DNA of 52,702 bases. It comes from Prevotella sp. (GTDB taxonomy: Bacteria; Bacteroidota; Bacteroidia; Bacteroidales; Bacteroidaceae). Position numbers and translations under genes: made by a program. Shown here in pieces: positions 23,301 to 30,210 of the stretch; the stretch's first letter is position 1; each line of letters opens with the position of its first letter. The stretch spans positions 1 through 52,702 of the forward strand of contig JAGCNO010000081.1 in the NCBI GenBank assembly GCA_017645905.1. Reading direction: 5' to 3'. Below the pieces are notes generated by a model that worked only from the letters and a program-made list of their open reading frames with translations, ran no database searches and had not been told where the DNA came from.

Positions 23301-24202
23301 CCGTTACGGATAATGCCGCTGTTGCCGTCGGTGGTCCAGGTAGCACCGTAGATGTAGCCCCACAGGGTGATGCCGGCGCAATAGTCGGCCTCCCACAGCA
23401 CGGGGATGAGGTTCTTGTACTGCGTCTCCTGTTTCTTGTCGTCAGACGTGCCAATATCGAACTCAGTGCTGTACATCGGCATCTGCAGCGCGGTGTTGAT
23501 TTCGTTCATCGCACTCTTGAAATTTGACAGGCTGATGTCCGTCAGGTCATGGCTCTGATGGCCATAGGCATCGATAGGAGCACCGGCGTCGCGAAGTGCC
23601 CTCACCAGGTCGATGAACTGCGATTTCTGCCATGTGAACGAGTTATAGTCGTTATAGACCAGGATGGCGTTGGGCCAGCGCTCATGGGCCAGATGGAAAG
23701 CCTTGATAATCCAGTCGTAGCCCGTACGGCCCTCGCCGCCAAGAGCGGCACGGTAGGGAGCGGGCTGGTGGCCCTGGATGGCCTCGTTCACAACGTCGAT
23801 AATCTCCAGGTTGGGGTAGTGTTTCTTCACCCCGTCGAAATACTCCACGAGGGCCTTGTACTGCTCAGCCGTCGACAGGTTGTTCACCCAGCTGGGGTAT
23901 TGGGCGCCCCAGATGAGCGTGTGATACTTGAACGGGAACTTGTGCTGCTTGGCATAGTTGGCCGACCTGTCGGCACCCGAGAAGTTAAAACTGCCACGGG
24001 CTGAGCCCTCGGTGGCGTCCCACTTAGTTTCGTTCTCAGGGGTAATCTGGTTCCACAACTGGTAGAACTTCTCGTTGCCATAGTCCACATTACCTCTGGT
24101 GGTGATGTTGCCGAGGAACTTGTCGGGGTTCGACGACAACTGGGCCTGCATGCCCGTAGCGGACAGGAGGCCAAGGATAAGAGTAAAGAAAAGCTTTTTC
24201 AT
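20303..24202 (-). CDS. Multidomain secreted xylanase-esterase: GH10, two Ig-like, two CBM6, SASA-type esterase
   Basis: 1299 residues from the ATG at 24202 (MKKLFFTLILGLL, signal peptide to MQAQ). Domains in order: GH10 xylanase (35-330; acid/base Glu140 in IDVVNEA, nucleophile Glu247 in YSTEFDIG); Ig-like (331-415); CBM6 (428-553, GWMEYTVDVKEAG); Ig-like (558-650); CBM6 (655-810, EWLEYTVNVKEAG); SASA/CE6-type carbohydrate esterase (820-1074; Ser837 in GQSNMEG, Asp1052 and His1055 in DGLHF); a beta-rich domain of uncertain type (1078-1264); and a tail SLQGVKV...RGIYIVNGK. It would cleave xylan while removing acetyl side groups, with CBM6 modules binding the chain. Its promoter lies directly upstream and the second GH10 gene follows three bases after its stop. 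Confidence 0.93.
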   Translation of the reverse strand: MKKLFFTLILGLLSATGMQAQLSSNPDKFLGNITTRGNVDYGNEKFYQLWNQITPENETKWDATEGSARGSFNFSGADRSANYAKQHKFPFKYHTLIWGAQYPSWVNNLSTAEQYKALVEYFDGVKKHYPNLEIIDVVNEAIQGHQPAPYRAALGGEGRTGYDWIIKAFHLAHERWPNAILVYNDYNSFTWQKSQFIDLVRALRDAGAPIDAYGHQSHDLTDISLSNFKSAMNEINTALQMPMYSTEFDIGTSDDKKQETQYKNLIPVLWEADYCAGITLWGYIYGATWTTDGNSGIIRNGSDRPAMTWLREYMKSEKAKTAKSPFPGFKKEFSVYVRPASMKVAKGDKLPVWVDATAATKTIEKVELYMGSTLVGTLTEAPYIFEISSTSTGSKTLKAVVTATDGTTWERLSRVVVDGSATARTTYKETPAELPGTIVANEYDKGIAGVSYNNAVRTGATRTGGWMEYTVDVKEAGLYSVDVEVSSTQNGGMFHLVDNYFGNMVFLTDFVTVPNTEGSYRNFHLRFSAPLEAGRRTLCLCIDQGGFNLRKMTFSRLETNSSVRTSVKVSPTTVNVGDTATVTATASRLNSGSISYVRIFANDMLVDTLFEAPYIAKFVPKTKGNYVISAIATDTDGIETSAPAKATLKVNGLRTPYAVVNLPGTLQCENFDQGGEGLSFHDSDDRDEGDAHYRTDNEGVDIVKGNGGSAIGYTAANEWLEYTVNVKEAGEYNCEAYVSSGTTGAAFTVSLRDNNQTRQLCRISIPQTGDGSWDTYATVKTKLSQALPEGQHILRITITGPTGNLDKLVFTRDTSGEEEQPSTADPNFFVYLCFGQSNMEGNATPESVDQTVDPRFQTLACVDFSNPKRTMGQWYTATPPIVRQGTGLGMADYFGRTMVKNLPENVKVGVVDVAIGGTAIEGFFSEQVQNYLIDQADWLKNYFAAYDNDPYQRLVDMARIAQKSGVIKGILLHQGESNNMQSDWPQKVKTIYDRLISDLNLNPKETPLFVGETVRSELGGSCGGHNSVIAKVPNVISNSYVISSADCPQKGDGLHFTAQGYRIMGARYAIQALKLMGIEIVDPLSPLSDLDIEKDFTSLSSIGTTPFAIINAEDGKAFFCSTGQDLGYDVYDKAFDNSNAGYYFLLEKVSGVSRYMLRLVQPDGTPYSVGENPGYLNSSAVEGSGCFINGLNGQDGYEIANGALWVIKHVSERGFMVKNVGTGKYLHDATPAKYDNSVYFNFCKLGNADGIDLPFLNTQLATPNTSVYSLQGVKVGTREQWESLPRGIYIVNGKLVTKR

Positions 24203-24234
24203 TGAATTGTTAATTGAATCATGCAAATTTGCTG

Positions 24235-24266
24235 CAAAATTACACATATTTTTCTAAACGGCCAAG
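24235..24266 (-). promoter_or_regulatory. Promoter of the xylanase operon
   Basis: Minus strand: CTTG (24266-24263, one mismatch to TTTG), 20 bases, TAATTTTG (24242-24235). The -7 box ends 33 bases before the ATG at 24202. Confidence 0.6.
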
Positions 24267-24442
24267 CCCTGCCGCATGTTTATTTACATAATATTAGTCC
24301 GTTTGTCTCATACTTTATCCCACAGGTTTCACAGACCTCCATTCTTTCGCCCTGCGCCCGCTTCTTGTAGGAAATCTCGTTTGTCTAATTCCGCAGGTCT
24401 ATAATTTCCGTTATTCCGTTTATTTCCGTTTATTCCGTTATA

Positions 24443-24550
24443 AGCCAGCCGTTCTTTCGATTTGAATAAGCCGTTCTTTCGATTCGAAAAAGCCGTTCTT
24501 TCGATTTGAATAAGCCGTTCTTTCGATGGGAATAAGCCGTTCTTTCTCCA
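24443..24550 (+). repeat. 22-base repeat array 3 (GCCGTTCTTTC family)
   Basis: Five 22-base units starting at 24443 (diverged head), 24465, 24487, 24509 and 24531. Spacers are GATTTG, GATTCG, GATTTG and GATGGG. The last ends GCCGTTCTTTCTCCA as in the other arrays. Confidence 0.9.
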
Positions 24551-24769
24551 CAGCGTTCCGAAAGCAGCCTTCATGATGCCGGGCTTTTGTTCCGTTTTTG
24601 AAATAAAAGACAACTTCACCGCTTGCTAAGCAAGCGTTCCCTGCAGACCAGGCCACAAGTCACAGTGTTCTATACAAGAAGAAAAACAACAGATTTTTCA
24701 AACAAACATTTTGTATTTGCTTAATTTGTGTTAAATAGGGGGGGTGACAAAATTATTGCGTTAAAAAAA

Positions 24770-24801
24770 TTTGGAAATAACACTTGGTTTTTGTAATTTT
24801 G
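24770..24801 (+). promoter_or_regulatory. Promoter of the fimbrial operon
   Basis: TTTG (24770-24773), 20 bases, TAATTTTG (24794-24801): a full match to the Bacteroidetes promoter. The first ATG consistent with a signal peptide is at 24870, giving a leader of about 60 bases. It rules out the frame's earlier ATG-like start at 24771. Confidence 0.8.
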
Positions 24802-24869
24802 CAAGTTGGATTCATGTCGTAAAATACATGGAGGTATTAGTCAAACCAGACAATATAATAACTAACACT

Positions 24870-26477
24870 ATGGTTAAAGTGAACTATATCCGCGCAATCG
24901 TCTTGATGCTGTTCGCAAACCTTACCGTTGCAACCCATTCCCAAGTAGTTTTGAGGAACAACCTCCTCTATGATGCCACACTGACCCCCAACCTGGGAGC
25001 CGATGTGCGTATAGACAGCACTTGGTCGCTGGGATTTACCGCCGGCTACAACGCGTGGGACATTGACAAGAGCAAAGACCGCAAGTGGAAGCATATCCTC
25101 ATCATGCCCGAGCTGCGCCACTGGAACGACACCGTCTTCGGAGACCGTTCCTGGTTCTGGGGCATCAACGCAATGTGGAGCCATTACAACGTCAGCAACC
25201 CAGGAGCGCCCATTGACTGGTTCTACCCCTCCATCAAAGGTGAGCGCCGGCAGGGCGACCTTGTGGCAGCAGGTGCTTCCATAGGACGCTCATGGCGACT
25301 CAACCGCCTCTTCCGCTTTGAGGCAGAGGCAGGCGTCGACGTAGGCTATGCCTGGGCCGACAGATATGAGTGCGGTCACTGCGGAGAGCCACTCGGCGAG
25401 AAGAAAGGACTCTTCCTCGTGCCTAAGCTCGCGCTGAACATCGTGCTCCACCCGAAAAAGAAGGAGGAGGTGCAGGTCATACTCCCCGAGGAGCCCACAG
25501 CACCTATTGCTCCACAGCTCGCCTTCGGCATCCTGCCGCCGGCAACCGTCAGCGACATCCTCGCATCGAAGAACCCCGTCCTCGAGGAATACGCCAACTA
25601 CCGTCCCTACGACCGAACGCGCGTGCTTCGTAAGGAGAAAGGCATGCTCTGGGTTCACTTCCCACTCGACAAGACCACCCTGCTCTACGACTTCCGCGAC
25701 AACGCTCCCGTGCTCGACAATATCGTAGACATCACCCGCCAGATCATGGCCGACTCAATGTCTAACGTACGCCTCATACAGGTCATCGGTCTCGCATCGG
25801 TCGAGGGTCCCGTATCGCATAACGAAGACCTTGGCAACGGACGTGCAGTGGCCCTCCGCGACTACATCAAGCAGCATGTGCCCGAGGCCACCGACGCTCT
25901 CTTCGAGCTTAACAGCGGAGGCGAGGCATGGGCTGAGCTCCGCGACCAGCTGAACGACTATATCAACGACAACAGCGAGTCGACAGAGCGCATTTCCGAG
26001 CTCCTCAAGGCACGCGACATCATCGACAATGAGCCCGACCTCGGCCGACGCGAACAGCAGCTGCGCAACCTCAACGGCGGACGACCCTACAAGTTCATCC
26101 GCGAGGAGCTGCTCCCCGACCAGCGTAACTCCGGCTATCTGCGCATCTACTTCGACCGCGTGCCCGATGCCAAGGCCGACGCCATCAACCAGGCCGTCGC
26201 CCTCATGCAGAAGGAGCAGTGGCAGCCCGCACAGGACATCCTCAACGGCGTGAAGGACGACCCGCGCTCCTGGAACGCGCTCGGCGTCACCCTCTTCATG
26301 AACAACCAGCCGCAGCAGGCGCTCGACTACTTCCGCAAGGCTGCCGCCAACGGCAATGCCGACGCACGTCTCAATGCCGACCGCCTCAGCGGCTACCTCA
26401 ACGCCCGCTCCGCCTACCAGACCGAGCTGGAGAACTACAACCAGCTCATCAACCAGCTCCAGAGCCGGAAAAAGTAG
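24870..26477 (+). CDS. DUF3575 outer-membrane protein with OmpA-like and TPR regions, first gene of fimbrial operon
   Basis: 535 residues from MVKVNYIRAIVL, with a signal peptide ending near THSQ. Residues 25-190 match DUF3575 beta-barrel proteins (NNLLYDATLTPNLGADVRIDS, SLGFTAGYNAWDI, FWGINAMWSHYNV). Residues 250-370 resemble an OmpA-type domain (VHFPLDKTTLLYDFRDN, IQVIGLASVEGPVSHNEDLGNGRAVALRDYI), which binds peptidoglycan. The C-terminal part has a TPR-like helix pair (WNALGVTLFMNNQPQQALDYFRKAAANGNADARL). DUF3575 proteins commonly open fimbrial clusters in Bacteroidales, where they are thought to help position or assemble the pilus. Behind it is a 445-base gap full of hairpins, so it may be expressed at a different level from the subunits. 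Confidence 0.85.
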   Translation: MVKVNYIRAIVLMLFANLTVATHSQVVLRNNLLYDATLTPNLGADVRIDSTWSLGFTAGYNAWDIDKSKDRKWKHILIMPELRHWNDTVFGDRSWFWGINAMWSHYNVSNPGAPIDWFYPSIKGERRQGDLVAAGASIGRSWRLNRLFRFEAEAGVDVGYAWADRYECGHCGEPLGEKKGLFLVPKLALNIVLHPKKKEEVQVILPEEPTAPIAPQLAFGILPPATVSDILASKNPVLEEYANYRPYDRTRVLRKEKGMLWVHFPLDKTTLLYDFRDNAPVLDNIVDITRQIMADSMSNVRLIQVIGLASVEGPVSHNEDLGNGRAVALRDYIKQHVPEATDALFELNSGGEAWAELRDQLNDYINDNSESTERISELLKARDIIDNEPDLGRREQQLRNLNGGRPYKFIREELLPDQRNSGYLRIYFDRVPDAKADAINQAVALMQKEQWQPAQDILNGVKDDPRSWNALGVTLFMNNQPQQALDYFRKAAANGNADARLNADRLSGYLNARSAYQTELENYNQLINQLQSRKK

Positions 26478-26514
26478 TACTTTTGCGCGTGTATATAAAT
26501 AATGTGTAATCCAC

Positions 26515-26542
26515 TGTAGGGGCAGGCCCCGTGCCAGCCCGA
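26515..26542 (+). repeat. 28-base repeat, copy 1
   Basis: Begins TGTAGGGGCAGGCCCC and ends GTGCCAGCCCGA. An exact second copy in the same orientation lies at 42812-42839, just past the fimbrial operon. Confidence 0.9.
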
Positions 26543-26570
26543 AGAACGAAGGTAAAGACGAGCGACCCCA

Positions 26571-26807
26571 GACGCTGAAAGCGTCAACGCACAACAGACG
26601 AGCGCACCTCAGACGCTGAAAGCGTCAACGCTCAGTAACCGCAGCGTCCGAAGGACATGCGGATAGAAGGACAACAAGGGCAAGCACTCTGAAAGAGTGC
26701 CCCAACAGCAACAGACGGGCGACCCCTACAGGGTCGATGGCGCCACTACCCCCTTATCCGGGGGTGCTGCGCACCCTCGGTTACTAAGCGGAGACGCTTT
26801 CAGCGTC
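26571..26807. repeat. Cluster of seven short hairpins (REP-like)
   Basis: GACGCT-GAA-AGCGTC at 26571-26585 and again at 26612-26626; GTCC-GAA-GGAC near 26646; GCACTCT-GAA-AGAGTGC at 26684-26700; CGACCC/GGGTCG at 26720-26736; ACCCCC/GGGGGT at 26748-26765 overlapping GGGTGC/GCACCC; and GACGCT-TTC-AGCGTC at 26793-26807. Four of the stems share a GAA/TTC trinucleotide loop. The first two hairpins belong to a longer direct repeat, CAGACGCTGAAAGCGTC + AACGC. Confidence 0.85.
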
Positions 26808-26922
26808 AAAAAGCGCCCACCCAAACATCCAAACTACCAAACATCCAAACCACCAAATTCAACATACAGAACCAAATTTTTTAATTAATTCTTTTATTAT
26901 TAACTCTTTAAATTTTATCAAC

Positions 26923-28758
26923 ATGATGAAAAAGTTATTTTTCTTCGGAATGATCGGTGCCATGGCACTGTCATTCAACGCCTGCTCCTCCGATGAGGAT
27001 GCATTGGCTGTGAATCCCACCTTCGATGGCAGCGCTGTGAAGACACAGTTCGCCTTCAACGTGGGACAGGGACAGTTCGCTACCCGTATGACGGATGCCA
27101 ATGTTCAGGCTGGAGCTAATCCTTCCTTCCTCGGTTTGGACGACATGACCCTCTTCGCCTTCACAGGTACTCCCGCTGATGCTTCTGCAACAACCACAAA
27201 GTTTGAGCTTGGTTCAATCGGTAAGACCATTACCCTTGATAACACCAACAAGTTCTACACGCTGCAGATTCCTGTTGGAACTGACAATTTCGTATTCTAT
27301 GGCCATGCACCCTCTGGAGACAATGATGCCAAAGGTGAACTCATAAACAACGTAGCTAGTGCTACAACGTTAGGTGGAATTGAGTTTACTCTTAAAAAGC
27401 GTGCTTCAGATGATTTGTTTACAGGAGAAACTGCTACTGGCATTATCGCCAAGCTGAATGCAATTGCAGCTGCAAAGGCAACTATCACCATTGATGGCCA
27501 AGATACAGAAAAGACTTGGGCTGCTTCTACAGATGCAACTCTGAAGGCCCTGTACACCAACTTCACAGATGCTGTTGCACCCACAGATCAAGCAACAGGT
27601 AAGATCCGTGCTGGTTATGATGCTGCTATTCAGCGCGTCATTGACGATTTGGAAGCAGCTGCCGCACAGCTCAAGACCTCAGGTCTTAACGATGAGGTGA
27701 AAGCTATTGCTACTGCTATTGAGACAGCATGTAAAGATTACACCGTCCCCACATTCCCCGGTGCTGACATGCCTAAAGGCGCTGCTCAGTTGGAATGGAC
27801 AGGAACAGCATTCCAGTTCAAGGCTGCTCCCGATGTATTTAAGGCAGCAACTGCTGATCCTCAGAAGATTGCCTACCCCGCAGAGCTCTTCTATTGGGAC
27901 AACTCTCCTCTACGTGCTACTGACCTCGAGAAGAAAGAGACCGACTATCCCAATGGTCTTGTCGGTGCCACTGGCGTTACAAGTCCATGGTTCCCCGATG
28001 CAAGCTGGACTTCAGATTGGGTCACTGGTGCTGTAAAAGCTACCACCCGCGCTATAGCCATGAAGGAGAACGTCAACTATGGTGTTGCTGGTCTCCACAC
28101 CACACTTGGTTGGGCAAGCACGAATTACGCTGATAACACCAAGGCTCTCGTCGAAGGTGCTACCGAGGATAAGGTCTTTGTTGTAGACCAAAATAGCTTC
28201 ACGCTCACTGGCATTCTCGTTGGCGGACAGCCCTCAAAGGCTAATTGGCAAATGCTGCCCGCAGCAGGAACAGCTGATGCTCCCACGAAGTTTGACTGGG
28301 TAGTTTATGACAATAAACTCAATGCCACAAACGAGATCTACACCCTCCTGCTCGACAACTATGAGTCAACAGTAAAGCCCGTCCGTGTTGCTCTTGAGTT
28401 CACCAACAACCTGAAGGAAACTGTGACAAATACCGATGGAACCACATCACAAGTTCCCGCAGACTTCTATGGCGTAGATGGCATCATCCCCGCTGGTGGT
28501 ACATTCTACCTCGTTGCTGAGCTAACTGTTCCTACTGGCGCTGCCTGGAGCGCAAATTACGAAAACACAAGAATCCAGAATGCTATCCGTATCTTCGCTC
28601 AGGACCGTATGACTGAAGCGAACTTCAAGTTCTCTGCCAACGCTCTGAAGAACGCTTACGAGACCATTCCCGACCTGCAGAGTGTTTCCATGCTGTTCGG
28701 TCTCTCGGTTGACATCAAGTGGCTGCCTGGTCTGACCTTCAGCGAGATTGAACTCTAA
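26923..28758 (+). CDS. Mfa1-type fimbrillin 1 (lipoprotein precursor)
   Basis: 611 residues. The lipoprotein signal peptide ends LSFNAC (Cys21). The Thr-Arg site is at Arg55 (QFATRM), where type V pilins are cut to free the assembly groove. The sequence contains the pattern shared by the four paralogues here: LGLDDMTLFAF, QIPVGTDNFVFYGHA, PAELFYWDNSPLRA, NYGVAGLHTTL, FTLTGILVGGQPS, IIPAGGTFYLVAEL and a C-terminal LFGLSVDIKWLPGLTF that would act as donor strand. This is the Mfa1 major-subunit family, predicted to polymerise on the cell surface. It is followed by a 312-base gap with a GC-rich hairpin. Its middle part is AT-richer than the paralogues. Confidence 0.88.
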   Translation: MMKKLFFFGMIGAMALSFNACSSDEDALAVNPTFDGSAVKTQFAFNVGQGQFATRMTDANVQAGANPSFLGLDDMTLFAFTGTPADASATTTKFELGSIGKTITLDNTNKFYTLQIPVGTDNFVFYGHAPSGDNDAKGELINNVASATTLGGIEFTLKKRASDDLFTGETATGIIAKLNAIAAAKATITIDGQDTEKTWAASTDATLKALYTNFTDAVAPTDQATGKIRAGYDAAIQRVIDDLEAAAAQLKTSGLNDEVKAIATAIETACKDYTVPTFPGADMPKGAAQLEWTGTAFQFKAAPDVFKAATADPQKIAYPAELFYWDNSPLRATDLEKKETDYPNGLVGATGVTSPWFPDASWTSDWVTGAVKATTRAIAMKENVNYGVAGLHTTLGWASTNYADNTKALVEGATEDKVFVVDQNSFTLTGILVGGQPSKANWQMLPAAGTADAPTKFDWVVYDNKLNATNEIYTLLLDNYESTVKPVRVALEFTNNLKETVTNTDGTTSQVPADFYGVDGIIPAGGTFYLVAELTVPTGAAWSANYENTRIQNAIRIFAQDRMTEANFKFSANALKNAYETIPDLQSVSMLFGLSVDIKWLPGLTFSEIEL

Positions 28759-28808
28759 TCAGCAGAGTTTTGCGTCCAGTCGAATAATTGAAGGACGTAA
28801 TCCTTAAT

Positions 28809-28854
28809 AACCGGAAGGGGCGCGGCACCGACCGCGCCGCGCCTCCCGCCGGTT
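28809..28854 (+). terminator. GC-rich hairpin inside the fimbrial operon (attenuator-like)
   Basis: AACCGG (28809-28814) pairs with CCGGTT (28849-28854), enclosing GGCGCGG (28819-28825) / CCGCGCC (28832-28838). Only a weak U tract follows (TTTCCTT). It stands 50 bases after fimbrillin 1 and may end most transcripts or stabilise the fimbrillin 1 mRNA. Confidence 0.65.
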
Positions 28855-28941
28855 TCCTTAAAGAAAAAAGAAACAATCATTTAATGGCCACTGTGGCCGA
28901 CAACACCCAAACCGCGGTCAGCAGGACGGAACAACAATAGT

Positions 28942-28977
28942 ATTTCCAGATTTATTTCTGGTCATTTCTTTCCAAAC
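28942..28977 (+). promoter_or_regulatory. 36-base leader motif, copy 1
   Basis: ATTTCCAGATTTATTTCTGG followed by TCATTTCTTTCCAAAC. CCAGA and TCTGG can pair. The same motif recurs at 28994 and 34226. Confidence 0.6.
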
Positions 28978-28993
28978 ATAGAAAACAACAAGA

Positions 28994-29029
28994 ATTTCCG
29001 GATTAATTTCTGGCAATTTCTTTCCAAAT
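28994..29029 (+). promoter_or_regulatory. 36-base leader motif, copy 2
   Basis: ATTTCCGGATTAATTTCTGG followed by CAATTTCTTTCCAAAT, 52 bases after copy 1 and about 40 bases before the anchor gene's ATG. Confidence 0.6.
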
Positions 29030-29070
29030 ATAAAAACGAAGAAGTTATTTCTTTCAAATTTCTAAACGCA

Positions 29071-30171
29071 ATGAATACAAACATGAAGATTCGTGTCCTT
29101 GGCATCCTCCTCTGCGGCGCTGTCGTCACAGCACTGCCATCGTGCGAGCCGATTGACGATGACCTCGACGACTGTGAGGTGGACTTCCAGGCCAAGTACC
29201 GCGTATGCCTCGTGACGAACGAGAACCTGGAGATTGCCCGCGTCCTCGACAAGCACACCGCCATCGGCGACGACCTGCGCGAGCACCTCAAGGACGTGTT
29301 CAACGACTATGGCCACGACATCGCCTTGGACTACTACGCACTCCCCGACTCCCTTCGCACGATGCCCGTGCGTGGCTCGCTGCCTACGGAGATGAACGCC
29401 ACGGAGCGCTCCTACGAGATCTTCATGCCCATAAAAGACTATATGCACCTGGCCGTCACCAACGTGCAGGGAAACGGTGCCGTCAGCCAGAGTAACACCG
29501 ACCGCTGCCACAGAGCACAGCTCTCCCTCAGCCCACAGCCGCCCGTGCAGCCCAACAGCCTCGACGAGGCCCTGCCTTCGCAGAAAGCAGGACTCTTCAC
29601 CGGACGACGCCTGCTGACGGGACTTACCTATGGTCCCCAGCAGTACGACATGCCGCTCTACATGGCTAACAGTGCCGCTGCCATCGTCATCGACCCGCGC
29701 TATCCACGCAAGAACAGCTTCACCGACATACGCATCTATACCCTGGGCTTTGCCAAGGACTTCAACGTCTGCGACAGTGCCTACACCTACCCCGAAAACG
29801 ACTATTACGTGCGCGCCGACCAGGTGACGCTTCACAATACTGACTGGCTGGCCTACTGCGCCGTAAGCTTCCCCTCACGCGAACCTATTTATTCTACTAC
29901 ACGCTCACGCGTAGAGATTGACGAGCCCGTTTTCCGCTATGACGACTGTGGAAAGAGCGTGTGGTACTACGACTGCTACGTCACGATGGCGTCAGGCACT
30001 GTTACACGTACTATCGCCGGCGTACATCATCCCCTGCGCGCCGGACAGCTGAAGATACTTGTCGGATGGGTTGACGACGACAAAGAACCTGGCGTTATCC
30101 ACTTCAAGGACGAAGAACTCTCCGTCAGCTCCGACCTTGACTGGAGCGAAGGGCTCATCTTCACCAACTAA
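29071..30171 (+). CDS. FimB/Mfa2-type fimbrial anchor lipoprotein
   Basis: 366 residues with a lipoprotein signal (GAVVTALPSC). The mature N-terminus CEPIDDDLDDC matches the start of FimB/Mfa2 proteins (PF08842), which cap the pilus base, anchor it to the outer membrane and limit its length. Unlike every other subunit of this operon it has no Thr-Arg processing site after the lipid Cys, as expected for the non-polymerising anchor. Further family-like segments are SLPTEMNATERSYEIFM, AAIVIDPRYPRKNSFTDIRIYTLG and AYTYPENDYYVRADQVTLH. An ATG four codons in (29083) is an alternative start. The gap to the next fimbrillin is only 39 bases. Confidence 0.88.
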   Translation: MNTNMKIRVLGILLCGAVVTALPSCEPIDDDLDDCEVDFQAKYRVCLVTNENLEIARVLDKHTAIGDDLREHLKDVFNDYGHDIALDYYALPDSLRTMPVRGSLPTEMNATERSYEIFMPIKDYMHLAVTNVQGNGAVSQSNTDRCHRAQLSLSPQPPVQPNSLDEALPSQKAGLFTGRRLLTGLTYGPQQYDMPLYMANSAAAIVIDPRYPRKNSFTDIRIYTLGFAKDFNVCDSAYTYPENDYYVRADQVTLHNTDWLAYCAVSFPSREPIYSTTRSRVEIDEPVFRYDDCGKSVWYYDCYVTMASGTVTRTIAGVHHPLRAGQLKILVGWVDDDKEPGVIHFKDEELSVSSDLDWSEGLIFTN

Positions 30172-30210
30172 GACATCCCATTTCGTCACAACGAATAACG
30201 ACTATAGAAT

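Larger units (their letters stand above)
24203..24869. other. Intergenic region between divergent xylanase and fimbrial operons
   Basis: 667 bases with two divergent promoters at its ends (24235-24266 and 24770-24801) and 22-base array 3 in the middle (24443-24550). The rest is AT-rich, including TTATTTCCGTTTATTCCG-like short repeats (24401-24440). No gene is supported. Confidence 0.7.
26478..26922. other. Hairpin-rich intergenic region before the first fimbrillin
   Basis: 445 bases with the first copy of a 28-base repeat (26515-26542) and seven short hairpins (26571-26807), then an AT-rich leader (26860-26922) that lacks a TAnnTTTG box. No gene is supported. It may work as terminator/attenuator or be an accumulation of REP-like elements. 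Confidence 0.7.
28759..29070. other. Intergenic region with GC-rich hairpin and duplicated leader motif
   Basis: The 312-base gap between fimbrillin 1 and the anchor gene. It holds one long hairpin (28809-28854) and two copies of a 36-base leader motif (28942-28977, 28994-29029). The short minus-strand frame through it is a shadow of the repeats. Confidence 0.75.

Noticed and set aside
24438-24656. Short proteins with KERLIQIERTAYSN-like repeats read across the 22-base arrays
   Set aside because: The same peptide repeats appear in any frame because the array lacks stops on the minus strand; there is no signal for translation and the copies differ in frame.
24771-24869. Earlier start of the DUF3575 protein
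   Set aside because: It lies within the promoter (24770-24801) and before a clear signal peptide at 24870.
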